Below, one piece after another: positions 18,291 to 26,605 of a DNA stretch of 64,000 nt. The notes below the pieces were generated by a model, which worked only from the letters and a program-made list of their open reading frames with translations, was not told the origin of the DNA and did not search any database. The stretch lies in assembly GCA_964501365.1 (NCBI GenBank), contig CAZCST010000016.1:124001-188000 (forward strand). Reading direction: 5' to 3'. How positions within the stretch are numbered: the first letter of the stretch is position 1; the number at the start of each line of letters is the position of its first letter. The position numbers were made by a program, and so were the translations under genes. The DNA comes from CAZAMB01 sp964501365. GTDB lineage: Bacteria > Planctomycetota > Phycisphaerae > UBA1845.

Positions 18291-20192
18291 ATGACGAATC
18301 AGCCATTCCGTCGCGGGACACTTTGGATCTTCCAATCGCTTTGCGCCTGCGTCGGATTCGGTCTGACTGCCTGCCAATCCTTCATCATTAACAGCACAGA
18401 CAAACAGGTCTACCGCGTCATCGAAGACCGCCAGCGCGACGCGCTAGGGGCCACGACAAACGTGGACATCGGCCACGAGACGGGCCGCATTGGCCGAACC
18501 GACGAAATGTACTCCTTCACGCCGCATCCAACGACGCCCGAAATTCCACCGGAATTTGAAGGCACAAAGGCCAGGCCGCCGGGCGACGCGGTCGCTGCAA
18601 AACAGCAAGGCAAATCGGATACGCCGACAAGCCACAACGCAGTCACCCCGGGGAAAATCGACGAGACCGATGGTTCCCGGGATATTCCGGACGAAATCGA
18701 CAGTGGAAAATCGGCAATCGACGTTGCCATAGATCCTTCCGTGCCCGAGATGATGTCTCCCGATATTTTTCTGGAAGAACAACGGCCACGCGTGCAGACG
18801 TTTGGTCTGACCGAAGTTCTGGCCTACTCTCAGCGCCATGGGCGCGAAGTGCAGGACGCCAAGGAACTTCTCTACCTCGCCGCCCTCGACCTCACGCTCG
18901 AACGCCACCTCTGGACGCCGCAATTTACCACCGGAATCCAGAGTGAGCTCATCGACCTGTGGCAGGATGTCGAATCCGACCGGGCCTCCACGTCGGTCGC
19001 CGAAGCCGCAGTCTCGCAGCGCCTTCCGCTGGGCGGCACGGTCACCGCCCGCATGGTCAGCACGCTCGTACGCGACCTCCGCGACCACACCACCACCGGC
19101 GAATCCGGCAATCTCATCCTCGAAGCGAACATTCCACTGTTTCGCGGGGCCGGCCTGGTCGCGTATGAATCCCGCTATCAGTCCGAGCGCGATCTGATCT
19201 ACGCCGTTCGCTCGTATGAGCGCTTCCGCCGCCAATATCTTGTGCAGGTCGCGTCAGGCTACTTCGACCTTCAACTCCTCCGCTCCGCGATCGCCAACAC
19301 GTACATCAGCTATAAGAACCGCCGGATCGACTGGGAGAAGGCCGACTTCATCAATCGCATGGGACAGAGCAAGTCGATTTTCGAGGCCCCCCGCGCGCTG
19401 TCGAGCTTTCGTCAGGCGGAGTCTTCGCTTGTCCGGGCGAAGGAAGCCTACGAGGCCGGACTCGATCGATTCAAGATTTTCATCGGCATGCCCGTGCCCG
19501 AATTGCTCGACGTTCTGGAGCAGAACTCCGACGCTGACGCGGCGGCTCTCGACGATCTGCTTCCCGATGTGGAAATTGCCACGGCAGTTGAGGTGGCACT
19601 GCGCCTGCGTCTCGATCTGCTCAATAGTGCGGACCACATCGACGACGTGCGGCGAGGCGTGTTGGTGGCCAAGAATCAGATTCTGCCCGACCTCAACGCC
19701 ACGGGAAGCGTCGCGCTGGATACCAACCCCGAACACTTCAACTCCGTCAATCTGAATGAGGATCGAGACACCTGGCGGGGACTGATTTCGCTGCGAACCG
19801 ACGATCGTAAGAAGGAGCGAAACGCCTATCGTGCATCGCTCATCGCCCTGCGCAAGGCACAGCGCGACTACGATGTGGCGTCCGACACGGTTCGGGCTGA
19901 CGTGCGCAGGACATCCCGGCGAGTCTTGCAGCAGGCCAAGCTGCGCGACATCCAGATCGCCAACGTGGACGAGAACCAGCTTCGCCTTGAGGCCGCCCGT
20001 GCCCAATTCGATCTGGGCAAAATCACCAATCAGGATGTCGTCGATGCGGAAACCGACCTGCTCTCCGCCCGCAATGAGCTGGCCGCCGCGGTCAGTGCCT
20101 ATCGGGAGGCCATCCTTGAATTCCGCCGCGATACCGAGACTCTCCGCGTCACCGAAGATGGCCAGTGGGTCCGCCCCAACCCCCACCCTTGA
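18291..20192 (+). CDS. TolC-family outer-membrane efflux lipoprotein
   Basis: First gene of an export cluster. Signal peptide with Cys28 in GFGLTAC, so the protein is probably lipidated as in OprM-type channels. An extra, poorly conserved N-terminal part of about 140 residues rich in Asp, Thr and Pro precedes the two OEP repeats (YSQRHGREVQDAKELLYLAAL and, in the second half, LRLRLDLLNSADHIDDVRRGV). The end has FDLGKITNQDVVDAETDLLSARNELAAAVSAYREA, the typical last helices. Length 633 aa against about 450-500 usual. The hlyD-like gene starts 143 bases later, so they likely form one tripartite exporter. Confidence 0.85.
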   Translation: MTNQPFRRGTLWIFQSLCACVGFGLTACQSFIINSTDKQVYRVIEDRQRDALGATTNVDIGHETGRIGRTDEMYSFTPHPTTPEIPPEFEGTKARPPGDAVAAKQQGKSDTPTSHNAVTPGKIDETDGSRDIPDEIDSGKSAIDVAIDPSVPEMMSPDIFLEEQRPRVQTFGLTEVLAYSQRHGREVQDAKELLYLAALDLTLERHLWTPQFTTGIQSELIDLWQDVESDRASTSVAEAAVSQRLPLGGTVTARMVSTLVRDLRDHTTTGESGNLILEANIPLFRGAGLVAYESRYQSERDLIYAVRSYERFRRQYLVQVASGYFDLQLLRSAIANTYISYKNRRIDWEKADFINRMGQSKSIFEAPRALSSFRQAESSLVRAKEAYEAGLDRFKIFIGMPVPELLDVLEQNSDADAAALDDLLPDVEIATAVEVALRLRLDLLNSADHIDDVRRGVLVAKNQILPDLNATGSVALDTNPEHFNSVNLNEDRDTWRGLISLRTDDRKKERNAYRASLIALRKAQRDYDVASDTVRADVRRTSRRVLQQAKLRDIQIANVDENQLRLEAARAQFDLGKITNQDVVDAETDLLSARNELAAAVSAYREAILEFRRDTETLRVTEDGQWVRPNPHP

Positions 20193-20335
20193 ATCACTTG
20201 AGCCTTTTGACTCTTGAGCGTGAATCGTTGGTTCTACGATTTTGTACAACCCCAGGAGTCACGGGTTTTGTTTCAAGCTCGGTTTTTGATAGGATATGTC
20301 CTGTGATTCCTGCCTGACCATGGGGGTGTTCTGCA

Positions 20336-22216
20336 ATGGCAACAACAATGACTTCACAGGCCATGAAAACCGCCGGCATCGCTCCTGCTGCGTCAGTTCC
20401 ATCAGGCGGCGCCAGCGCAAAGTCCCGCGGAATTTTTCGCTATTGGAAAATCGAGGTCCTGCTCGCGTTCGTCATTTTGCTCGGCGCGGTTAGTTGGACT
20501 GCATTTGGCGCCCGCTCGGGCGGCGGGGCTGACCAGATTCAATCGGCCCTGGTATCCCCTCAGACATTCAATGTCGTGCTCAAGGAAAAGGGCGAGCTGA
20601 AGGCGGCCAAGTCCACCGACGTGAAATGCGAGGTCGAAGGCCGCTCGACGATCATCAGCCTGATTCCCGAGGGAACCGCCGTGCAACAGGGTGACCTGCT
20701 CGTCACGCTCGCCAGCGACGAAATCGAAAACAAGATCCGTGAATCCGAAATGAAGGAATCCAACGCGATCACGGCGTTTGAGAGCGCCAAAGCTGAGCTC
20801 GAGATTCAGCGAGATAAGAACGCCAGCGACATTCGCAAGGCTGATTTGCAGATCGAACTCAAGGGCCTCGAACTCAAGAAGTATCAGGAGGGGGACTGGG
20901 CTCAGAAACTCAAGGACGCGCAGGTCGCCATCCAGCAAGCCGAGATCACACTCGAGCGTCGCCAGCAGGATTTCGACGCCTCGAAGAAGCTCTACGATAA
21001 GAAATACACCACGCAGACGGAGTACGAAGAGGCCGAGTTCAATTTCAAGAAGGCCGGCTGGGAGCTCGACAAGGCGAAGATGGCACTGGATGTGCTCAAC
21101 AAGTACACCCATCTCGCCGAGGAAAAACAGAAGGTCTCGGACCTTGAAGAAGCGCAAAAGGAGGCGGAGCGAGTCGGCAAGAACGCCGAAGCCGAGGAAA
21201 TCAAGGCTCTCCGCAACGTCGAGGGTCGCCAGAAGGAGTTGGTCCTCATCCAGGATCAGCTTGCCAAGTTCCGTGCACAAAAGGAAAAGTGTCGCATCTT
21301 CGCGCCGACGCAGGGCTTCGTCGTCTATTACTCCGGCGGAGGCGGTCGGTGGAACATGAATGGCGACCAGCAGATCAAGGAGGGCGCCGAGGTCATCGAG
21401 CGGCAGATTCTCATGCAGCTTCCCGACACCTCGTCGATGATGGTTTCCGTCCGCATTCACGAAGCCAAGACTGACAAGCTCCGCGTCGATCAACCCGTCA
21501 ATGTGAGCGTCGAGGGAATTCCCGGTCGCACGTTTCCGGGACGGGTCCGCAAGATCGCGCCGCTGGCCGACAGCCAGAGCAGTTGGCTCAACCCCGACCT
21601 CAAAGAGTACGAAACCGAAATCATCCTCGACCCGACCGACGTGCCGCTCAAGCCCGGCGTGACGGCCCACGCGGAGATCATGGTCACAACCGTCGAGGAT
21701 CAGCTTGCGATTCCCGTACAGGCCATCTATGCCAAGAGCGGAAAGCGATTCGTCTTTCGTCAGAAGGGTAACAGTGCCGAGCCCGTGCCGGTTCAGGTTG
21801 GCCCGGTGGGTAACGAGTGGGCTGCGATTGATTCGGGTCTCGAATCCGGTGATCGTGTTCTGATGGCCTTCACCGACGATCATCGTCGAATGATTCCTGA
21901 CGCTCCGGCGGGCGAAGATCGCGGTGGAGCGGGTATGCAGCGCCGCAAAGGCCCAGGCGGCGGTCCTGGCAAAGGCGGACGTCCTGGCGGCGCGCCCGGT
22001 GGTGGGCCTGCGAAACAGACGGCCGCTGACCCCGCAGCCAAACCGGCCGATGCTGGGCAGGGCAAGGAAAAAGTTTCGGGTGCCGACGCTGCGGCCAAGC
22101 CCGTAGACGTTGCAATGAAGCCCGGCGAGGAGAGGTCAAAGCCTGTGGATGCCAACGCCAAGCCCGACGCCGCGAAGGCAGGCCCCGGCAGTTCATCCTC
22201 CGGAACTTCGCCGTAA
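20336..22216 (+). CDS. HlyD/MacA-type periplasmic adaptor with Gly/Pro/Ala-rich tail
   Basis: One N-terminal membrane helix (IEVLLAFVILLGAVSW, residues about 39-58), then the barrel-sandwich half-motif (VEGRSTIISLIPEGTAVQQGDLLVTL), a long alpha-helical hairpin of about 180 residues rich in Lys, Glu and Gln, the second half-motif (CRIFAPTQGFVVYY) and a beta-barrel (VDQPVNVSVEGIPGRTFPGRV). The last 100 residues are low complexity: GPGGGPGKGGRPGG and repeated KP-x-DA blocks. The adaptor bridges an inner-membrane ABC pump to the TolC-like channel encoded upstream. ATG at 20336 is preceded by GGGGGT. Confidence 0.88.
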   Translation: MATTMTSQAMKTAGIAPAASVPSGGASAKSRGIFRYWKIEVLLAFVILLGAVSWTAFGARSGGGADQIQSALVSPQTFNVVLKEKGELKAAKSTDVKCEVEGRSTIISLIPEGTAVQQGDLLVTLASDEIENKIRESEMKESNAITAFESAKAELEIQRDKNASDIRKADLQIELKGLELKKYQEGDWAQKLKDAQVAIQQAEITLERRQQDFDASKKLYDKKYTTQTEYEEAEFNFKKAGWELDKAKMALDVLNKYTHLAEEKQKVSDLEEAQKEAERVGKNAEAEEIKALRNVEGRQKELVLIQDQLAKFRAQKEKCRIFAPTQGFVVYYSGGGGRWNMNGDQQIKEGAEVIERQILMQLPDTSSMMVSVRIHEAKTDKLRVDQPVNVSVEGIPGRTFPGRVRKIAPLADSQSSWLNPDLKEYETEIILDPTDVPLKPGVTAHAEIMVTTVEDQLAIPVQAIYAKSGKRFVFRQKGNSAEPVPVQVGPVGNEWAAIDSGLESGDRVLMAFTDDHRRMIPDAPAGEDRGGAGMQRRKGPGGGPGKGGRPGGAPGGGPAKQTAADPAAKPADAGQGKEKVSGADAAAKPVDVAMKPGEERSKPVDANAKPDAAKAGPGSSSSGTSP

Positions 22217-22232
22217 TGAATACTGCGTGTCT

Positions 22233-22271
22233 ATCAGTACCGCGACTGCAAAGCGGTGTTGAAATTAAAAT
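22233..22271 (+). repeat. ATCAGTACCGCGAC direct repeat, copy 1
   Basis: ATCAGTACCGCGAC, then GCAAAGCGGTGTTG. A second, slightly different copy stands at 22321-22361 in the same orientation. Both lie between the adaptor and ATPase genes, with the GGTGCATC palindrome between them. Confidence 0.65.
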
Positions 22272-22275
22272 AGGA

Positions 22276-22298
22276 GTAGGGTGCATCTTGATGCACCA
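22276..22298. repeat. GTAGGGTGCATC palindromic repeat, copy 1
   Basis: Core GGTGCATC-TT-GATGCACC, an 8-bp perfect stem. The full 23-base unit is identical at 37371-37393 (inside a gene) and, inverted, at 63541-63563. Confidence 0.8.
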
Positions 22299-22320
22299 CT
22301 GAATGCAAGGAGCTCAACCC

Positions 22321-22361
22321 ATCAGTACCGCGACAGCGAAGGAGCGGTGTTGGGATCAAAA
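22321..22361 (+). repeat. ATCAGTACCGCGAC direct repeat, copy 2
   Basis: ATCAGTACCGCGAC followed by AGCGAAGGAGCGGTGTTG; matches the unit at 22233-22271 with small insertions. Confidence 0.65.
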
Positions 22362-22430
22362 TGGCTTCGGAACAATGTTGATGAGATTACCACATAACCA
22401 AATCACCACATTACCATATCGTCCTATCTG

Positions 22431-23117
22431 ATGATCATCGCTTCCGTCCACGAACTCACCAAGACCTATCGCAAGCCCGGTAGCGACGTAAACGTCCAGG
22501 CCCTGCGCGGCGTTGATCTCGAATTCACCGAGGGCGAGTCCGTCGCCATCTGCGGCCCCAGCGGCTCCGGCAAGAGCACGCTCATGAACGTCATCGGCTG
22601 CCTCGACCGCCCCACCTCCGGCCAGTATCTTTTGGGCGGAACCGACGTCTCGCAAATGCCCGACGACGAACTCTCCGACATTCGCGGCCGGCGCATCGGA
22701 TTTGTCTTTCAGAGCTTCAACCTGATCGCGCAGCTTTCGATTCTCGAAAACCTCGAAGTGCCGCTGTTCTATCAGGGCGTCGAGCCACATGTCCGACGCG
22801 ACCGCGCCCGGCTGCTGATTGACATGGTCGGCCTGGGTGAGCGGGGGCATCATCGCCCCAACGAACTCTCCGGCGGCCAGCAGCAGCGCGCCGCCATCGC
22901 CCGCGCACTCATCAACGACCCGCTCATCCTTCTGGCTGACGAGCCGACAGGAAACCTCGACACGGCCACCGGCGAAATGATCCTGCAAATCTTCGACCGG
23001 CTCCACGACGAGGGCAAAACCGTGGTGATGATCACGCACGAACCCTCCGTCGCCGCACGCTGCGACCGCAAAATCACCCTTCGCGACGGCCTCATCGCTG
23101 AAGACCTCCGAAAATAG
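22431..23117 (+). CDS. MacB/LolD-type ABC transporter ATP-binding protein
   Basis: Complete 228-aa nucleotide-binding protein: Walker A GPSGSGKST (42-50), Q-loop FVFQSFNLIAQ, signature LSGGQQQR, Walker B LILLADEP, and the switch His in VMITHEP. The closest type is the MacB/LolD/FtsE group, whose ATPases drive FtsX-like permeases that act with MacA-type adaptors and TolC. The two upstream genes supply adaptor and channel, but no permease gene follows: the next gene encodes an unrelated secreted protein. The permease must be elsewhere or lost. Confidence 0.9.
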   Translation: MIIASVHELTKTYRKPGSDVNVQALRGVDLEFTEGESVAICGPSGSGKSTLMNVIGCLDRPTSGQYLLGGTDVSQMPDDELSDIRGRRIGFVFQSFNLIAQLSILENLEVPLFYQGVEPHVRRDRARLLIDMVGLGERGHHRPNELSGGQQQRAAIARALINDPLILLADEPTGNLDTATGEMILQIFDRLHDEGKTVVMITHEPSVAARCDRKITLRDGLIAEDLRK

Positions 23118-23227
23118 AGCACTCTTCAAGCACGATTACCCGGCGAAAGCTTGCAATCGCCCTCCTTGATTTGGTACAGTGTCCGTGGGGCTGTGCCACT
23201 GTTCTCATCTTCGTGGGGCGATACCAA

Positions 23228-25234
23228 ATGCGAAATCGGCGTGCTTGTGTTTTTTCTGCAGGGCTGGGCATTGTGCTTGCGCTTTCCGTGAACTCCCGGT
23301 TTATCCGGGCGGCAGGGCCCCAAGCACAGCCCGGCGGGACTGCCGGCATCATCGAATCGACCGGCCCCGACGTGATCGTCAGCAGTCTCCCAGGCTCCAT
23401 TGTGAGTTACGCGTACGAAAACACCCTGACCGGCTACATCACCGGCCTGGCAATAGGCACGCAATCGTGCAACATCGGAGATCAACCTCTCTCATGGGAA
23501 TACAACACCCCCCGGCATCCGGTGATTCGCAGTTCCATGTACCGGCTCAAGAACAACCGTTTTGAACAAATCGGCATGTCGTGGGTGAAGCACGGATTTT
23601 ATGCCGAGAACAATTCCGATTGCGGTATGAACTGCACTGCCCCGCCAGGATACGATGAGGGTTCGTTGCTTTTCCCGGGTTGTTCCGACCCGTATCTTTC
23701 CTATCTGAATGGCGATCGAAGCTCGTTAGGACCCACGCTGCCCATCAACGCGTTTACCGGTGCGTTCACCATGCCGGTTACCCATCCTGCTCCCACCGGA
23801 CAGAATGCACGCCTCCAGGTGCACAATGTCGACCTCGACCCCGATCTGAACACTGGCGCACGCTATTACATGGGAGCTCAATACATCGCCGCCGACGACG
23901 CGTCCGCCGGAAACGCCCACAATAATGCCTCCTATCAGCGGGCCAACGTCGTGAGTGCGCCTGCGTTTTCCGAGGACGAGTGTACCGGCAATGATCCGCA
24001 GCGGTTTTGCGTGTTTCTGACGGATTTCATTCACGCCACGGAGTCGCCGATCCGCGCCTGGAAGGATTTTGATCCCAGCGTGGCCGAGACCGACGCGCAG
24101 GTTCCCGGCGAAGGATTGTTTACCCTGTCCGCAAAGGTGACCGACCTGGGGACAGGCTTCTGGCATTACGAGTATGCCCTGCAAAACCTGAACTCCGACC
24201 GCTCCGGAAAATCATTGACGATTCCCATTGCCGTTGACGCTACGATAAACAACGTCGGATTTCACGATGTGGATTATCACAGTGGCGAACCGATTTCCAA
24301 TACAGACTGGCAGAGCAGCGTCCTGACCGGAACAATTTCCTGGACCACGCAGGACTATTCGGTGAATCCCAACGCCAACGCCTTGCGCTGGGGAACAATC
24401 TACAATTTCCGTTTCGACACCAATGTTCCTCCGGGGAACGCCACCGTTGTACTCGATCTGTTCAAGCCCGGCGCTCCGGACCATATCAACATCAACACCC
24501 TGGGCCCGATCATCGGTCCGATCGATTGCAATGGAAATGGTGTATTCGATGAGTGCGACGTGAGTTGCGGTGGAGTTGATTGGGACTGTAGTGAACCCTG
24601 CGGCACGAGCGGTGACTGCGACAGCAATGGCGTGCCCGACGAGTGCGAATCCGACTGCAACCACAACGGCATCGCCGATCCATGTGACCTCGTGCCTCAA
24701 GGCGCCAGCCAGGATTGCAACCACAATGGCGTGCCCGATGAGTGCGAGGAGGACTGCAACCACAATGGCATTCCCGACAGCTGTGAAGGCGTGCTCGATT
24801 GCGACAGCGACGGCGTAACGGATTGCGAGGACTTATGTCCATGCACTACGCCGCCCAATGGGTGCTTCCCTCCGGAATTTGTCTGCTGCTATTATCAGTC
24901 GAACCTCTCGATTCCAAATTATTCGTATTTCGCCTGCCTGGGTCAGGGCGGTACACCGCTTTGCCAGGCGGAGAATCCCGGAAGCTGCGGCCTCGATCCG
25001 CCGGCCTGCCCAACCTCATTCTGTCGTCAAGGTTGCATGGTCGGAGATGCCGATGGCGATGGCGATTTCGACCTGGCCGATTTCAGCGAATTTCTGCAAT
25101 GCTTCACCGGCGAACCGATCGAGCCGCCTTCATCCCCGTGCCAAATGCACTTCGATTACAATGACAACAACACCATCGAACTCTCGGACTTTGAGAACTT
25201 TCGCAAAAGCCTCACCGGCCCCCTGCCGCCCTAG
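23228..25234 (+). CDS. Secreted protein with DCNHNG repeats and dockerin-like C-terminus
   Basis: ATG at 23228 gives a signal peptide (MRNRRACVFSAGLGIVLALS). The first 420 residues form an unclassified, beta-rich domain with many aromatic residues and few Cys. Then come repeats of the type DCNGNGVFDECD, DCDSNGVPDECE and DCNHNGIADPCD, each a calcium-loop-like unit held by Cys. The end (GDADGDGDFDLADFSEFLQC, then a second segment DYNDNNTIELSDFENFRKSL) looks like a dockerin-type pair of EF-hand loops. The protein is probably extracellular. No enzymatic motif was recognised. It lies 110 bases after the ATPase gene and is probably not part of that exporter. Confidence 0.72.
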   Translation: MRNRRACVFSAGLGIVLALSVNSRFIRAAGPQAQPGGTAGIIESTGPDVIVSSLPGSIVSYAYENTLTGYITGLAIGTQSCNIGDQPLSWEYNTPRHPVIRSSMYRLKNNRFEQIGMSWVKHGFYAENNSDCGMNCTAPPGYDEGSLLFPGCSDPYLSYLNGDRSSLGPTLPINAFTGAFTMPVTHPAPTGQNARLQVHNVDLDPDLNTGARYYMGAQYIAADDASAGNAHNNASYQRANVVSAPAFSEDECTGNDPQRFCVFLTDFIHATESPIRAWKDFDPSVAETDAQVPGEGLFTLSAKVTDLGTGFWHYEYALQNLNSDRSGKSLTIPIAVDATINNVGFHDVDYHSGEPISNTDWQSSVLTGTISWTTQDYSVNPNANALRWGTIYNFRFDTNVPPGNATVVLDLFKPGAPDHININTLGPIIGPIDCNGNGVFDECDVSCGGVDWDCSEPCGTSGDCDSNGVPDECESDCNHNGIADPCDLVPQGASQDCNHNGVPDECEEDCNHNGIPDSCEGVLDCDSDGVTDCEDLCPCTTPPNGCFPPEFVCCYYQSNLSIPNYSYFACLGQGGTPLCQAENPGSCGLDPPACPTSFCRQGCMVGDADGDGDFDLADFSEFLQCFTGEPIEPPSSPCQMHFDYNDNNTIELSDFENFRKSLTGPLPP

Positions 25235-25270
25235 ATATGCATGGACTTGCGACGTATTTCCACAAGCTCA

Positions 25271-25298
25271 TTGACGGAGAATTCCGGCGGCGTATAAT
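25271..25298 (+). promoter_or_regulatory. Sigma-70-type promoter of arsR-arsM
   Basis: TTGACG (25271-25276) and TATAAT (25293-25298) are separated by 16 bases, close to the consensus. The arsR start codon is 29 bases downstream. Confidence 0.65.
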
Positions 25299-25315
25299 TC
25301 TATAATTGACGAATT
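25296..25315. promoter_or_regulatory. Possible ArsR operator
   Basis: AATTC and GAATT are inverted arms with 10 bases between them; they overlap the -10 box and lie just before arsR. ArsR-type repressors usually bind such imperfect inverted repeats in their own promoter. Assignment is by position only. Confidence 0.4.
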
Positions 25316-25326
25316 GAGGAAATAGG

Positions 25327-25701
25327 ATGAAGGATTTTGTAGCCATCACCAGTGCCCTGGCGGACGAGAGCCGCGTCAGAATTCTCGGCGCCCTGAAGAA
25401 CGGCGAACGGTGCGTTTGTCAGGTCAATGAGCTCCTGGATTTGGCGCCTTCGACCGTATCGAGGCACCTGGCCGTGCTGAAGCACGCAGGGCTGATCGAT
25501 GTTCGCAAAGAGGGTCGCTGGCTTTACTACCGTATTGCCGACGCTGGCGCGCCGTCGATGGTGCGCGAGGCCATTCGCTGGGTATTTGCCGTCCTGGCCA
25601 AAGACAAAACGCTGGCGCAAGACGCGAAGAGGCTCAGCGCCATCCTCAAAATGGAGCCGGAAGTTTTGTGCTGCCGGCAGCGCGCGTTAGCCAGCGCTTA
25701 A
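25327..25701 (+). CDS. arsR: ArsR-family metalloregulator
   Basis: 124-aa winged-helix repressor. The helix-turn-helix reads LLDLAPSTVSRHLAVLKHAGLI and the wing VRKEGRWLYYRI, as in ArsR/SmtB proteins. The sequence GERCVCQVNELL carries a CVC pair at the start of the DNA-binding unit, the place of the arsenite-binding Cys pair of the classical ArsR. More Cys residues (EVLCCRQR) lie at the end. It starts an operon with arsM, 22 bases downstream, under a promoter with an inverted repeat, so autoregulation by arsenite is likely. Confidence 0.88.
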   Translation: MKDFVAITSALADESRVRILGALKNGERCVCQVNELLDLAPSTVSRHLAVLKHAGLIDVRKEGRWLYYRIADAGAPSMVREAIRWVFAVLAKDKTLAQDAKRLSAILKMEPEVLCCRQRALASA

Positions 25702-25723
25702 CCAATGACAAGGGAGAACCATC

Positions 25724-26599
25724 ATGAGCAAGTTGTCAGGAAGCGATGCAGTGCGAGATGCGGTGCGGGAGGGCTATGCGGCCATTGCCGACAAAGGCAT
25801 GATGCAGGACTCATCCGGCTGCTGCAGTGGCGGGGGCTGTTGTGGTCCGGCGACGTTTGACGTTACAGCGCTCGCCGAGAGCATCGGATATTCGCAGTCG
25901 GAGTTGGGAAGCGCGCCCGACTCGGCCAACATGGGTCTGTCATGCGGAAATCCAACGGCCATCGCGTCGTTGAAGCCCGGCGAAATCGTCCTTGACCTGG
26001 GAAGCGGCGGCGGGTTCGACGTGTTCATTGCCGGACCCAAGGTCGGGCCGAGCGGTCGCGTCATCGGCGTCGATATGACACCGCAAATGATCTCCAAAGC
26101 GCGGACCAACACTGTGGAATACCGTAATCGGACCGGACTGGACAACGTCGAATTTCGCCTCGGCGAGATCGAGCACCTGCCCGTTGCCGATGCTTCGATC
26201 GACGTGGTGATTTCCAATTGCGTCTTGAATCTCTCGCCGGAGAAGGATCAGGTCTGGAAGGAGATCGCCCGCGTACTCAGGCCGGGCGGACGAGTGGCCG
26301 TTTCGGACCTGGCGCTCCTGCGCCCCCTCCCCGAAGTGGTGCGGGGGATGCTTGAAGCTCTGGTTGGTTGTGTGGCCGGTGCGGTGCTGGTCGCCGATAT
26401 GGAGCGAATGATGCGCGAGGCCGGCTTTGCAAATATCAAATTGAATCCCAAGCCGGGATACGTCAAAGCGCTCACGAATTGGGAGGATCCGCTCTATCGG
26501 AAGATTGCCGAGGCGCTACCTTCCGGAACGACAGCGGCAGATTTCATCACCAGCCTGGATATCTCGGCGGAGAAGCCTGTTTCTCCCCGGCGGCCATGA
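25724..26599 (+). CDS. arsM: Arsenite S-adenosylmethionine methyltransferase ArsM
   Basis: Class I methyltransferase that methylates As(III). SAM motif I is VLDLGSGGGFDVFIAGPKVG (about 88-107). The arsenic-binding Cys residues of the family are present: Cys in MGLSCGNPTA, in VVISNCVLNLSPEKD and in LVGCVAGAV. The N-terminus has the usual Cys cluster SSGCCSGGGCCGP. 291 aa is full length. Strong ribosome-binding site (AAGGGAGAACC). Directly behind arsR, it gives a minimal inducible arsenic methylation unit; no arsenite pump is next to it. Confidence 0.93.
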   Translation: MSKLSGSDAVRDAVREGYAAIADKGMMQDSSGCCSGGGCCGPATFDVTALAESIGYSQSELGSAPDSANMGLSCGNPTAIASLKPGEIVLDLGSGGGFDVFIAGPKVGPSGRVIGVDMTPQMISKARTNTVEYRNRTGLDNVEFRLGEIEHLPVADASIDVVISNCVLNLSPEKDQVWKEIARVLRPGGRVAVSDLALLRPLPEVVRGMLEALVGCVAGAVLVADMERMMREAGFANIKLNPKPGYVKALTNWEDPLYRKIAEALPSGTTAADFITSLDISAEKPVSPRRP

Positions 26600-26605
26600 T
26601 TTTCG

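Noticed and set aside
20402..21883. 493-codon open frame antisense to the adaptor gene
   Set aside because: The + strand gene has clear HlyD domains, so the antisense frame is a shadow of GC-rich codons.
23228..25234. Possible permease for the ATPase at 22431
   Set aside because: There are no membrane helices beyond the signal peptide; the protein is secreted and calcium-loop rich.
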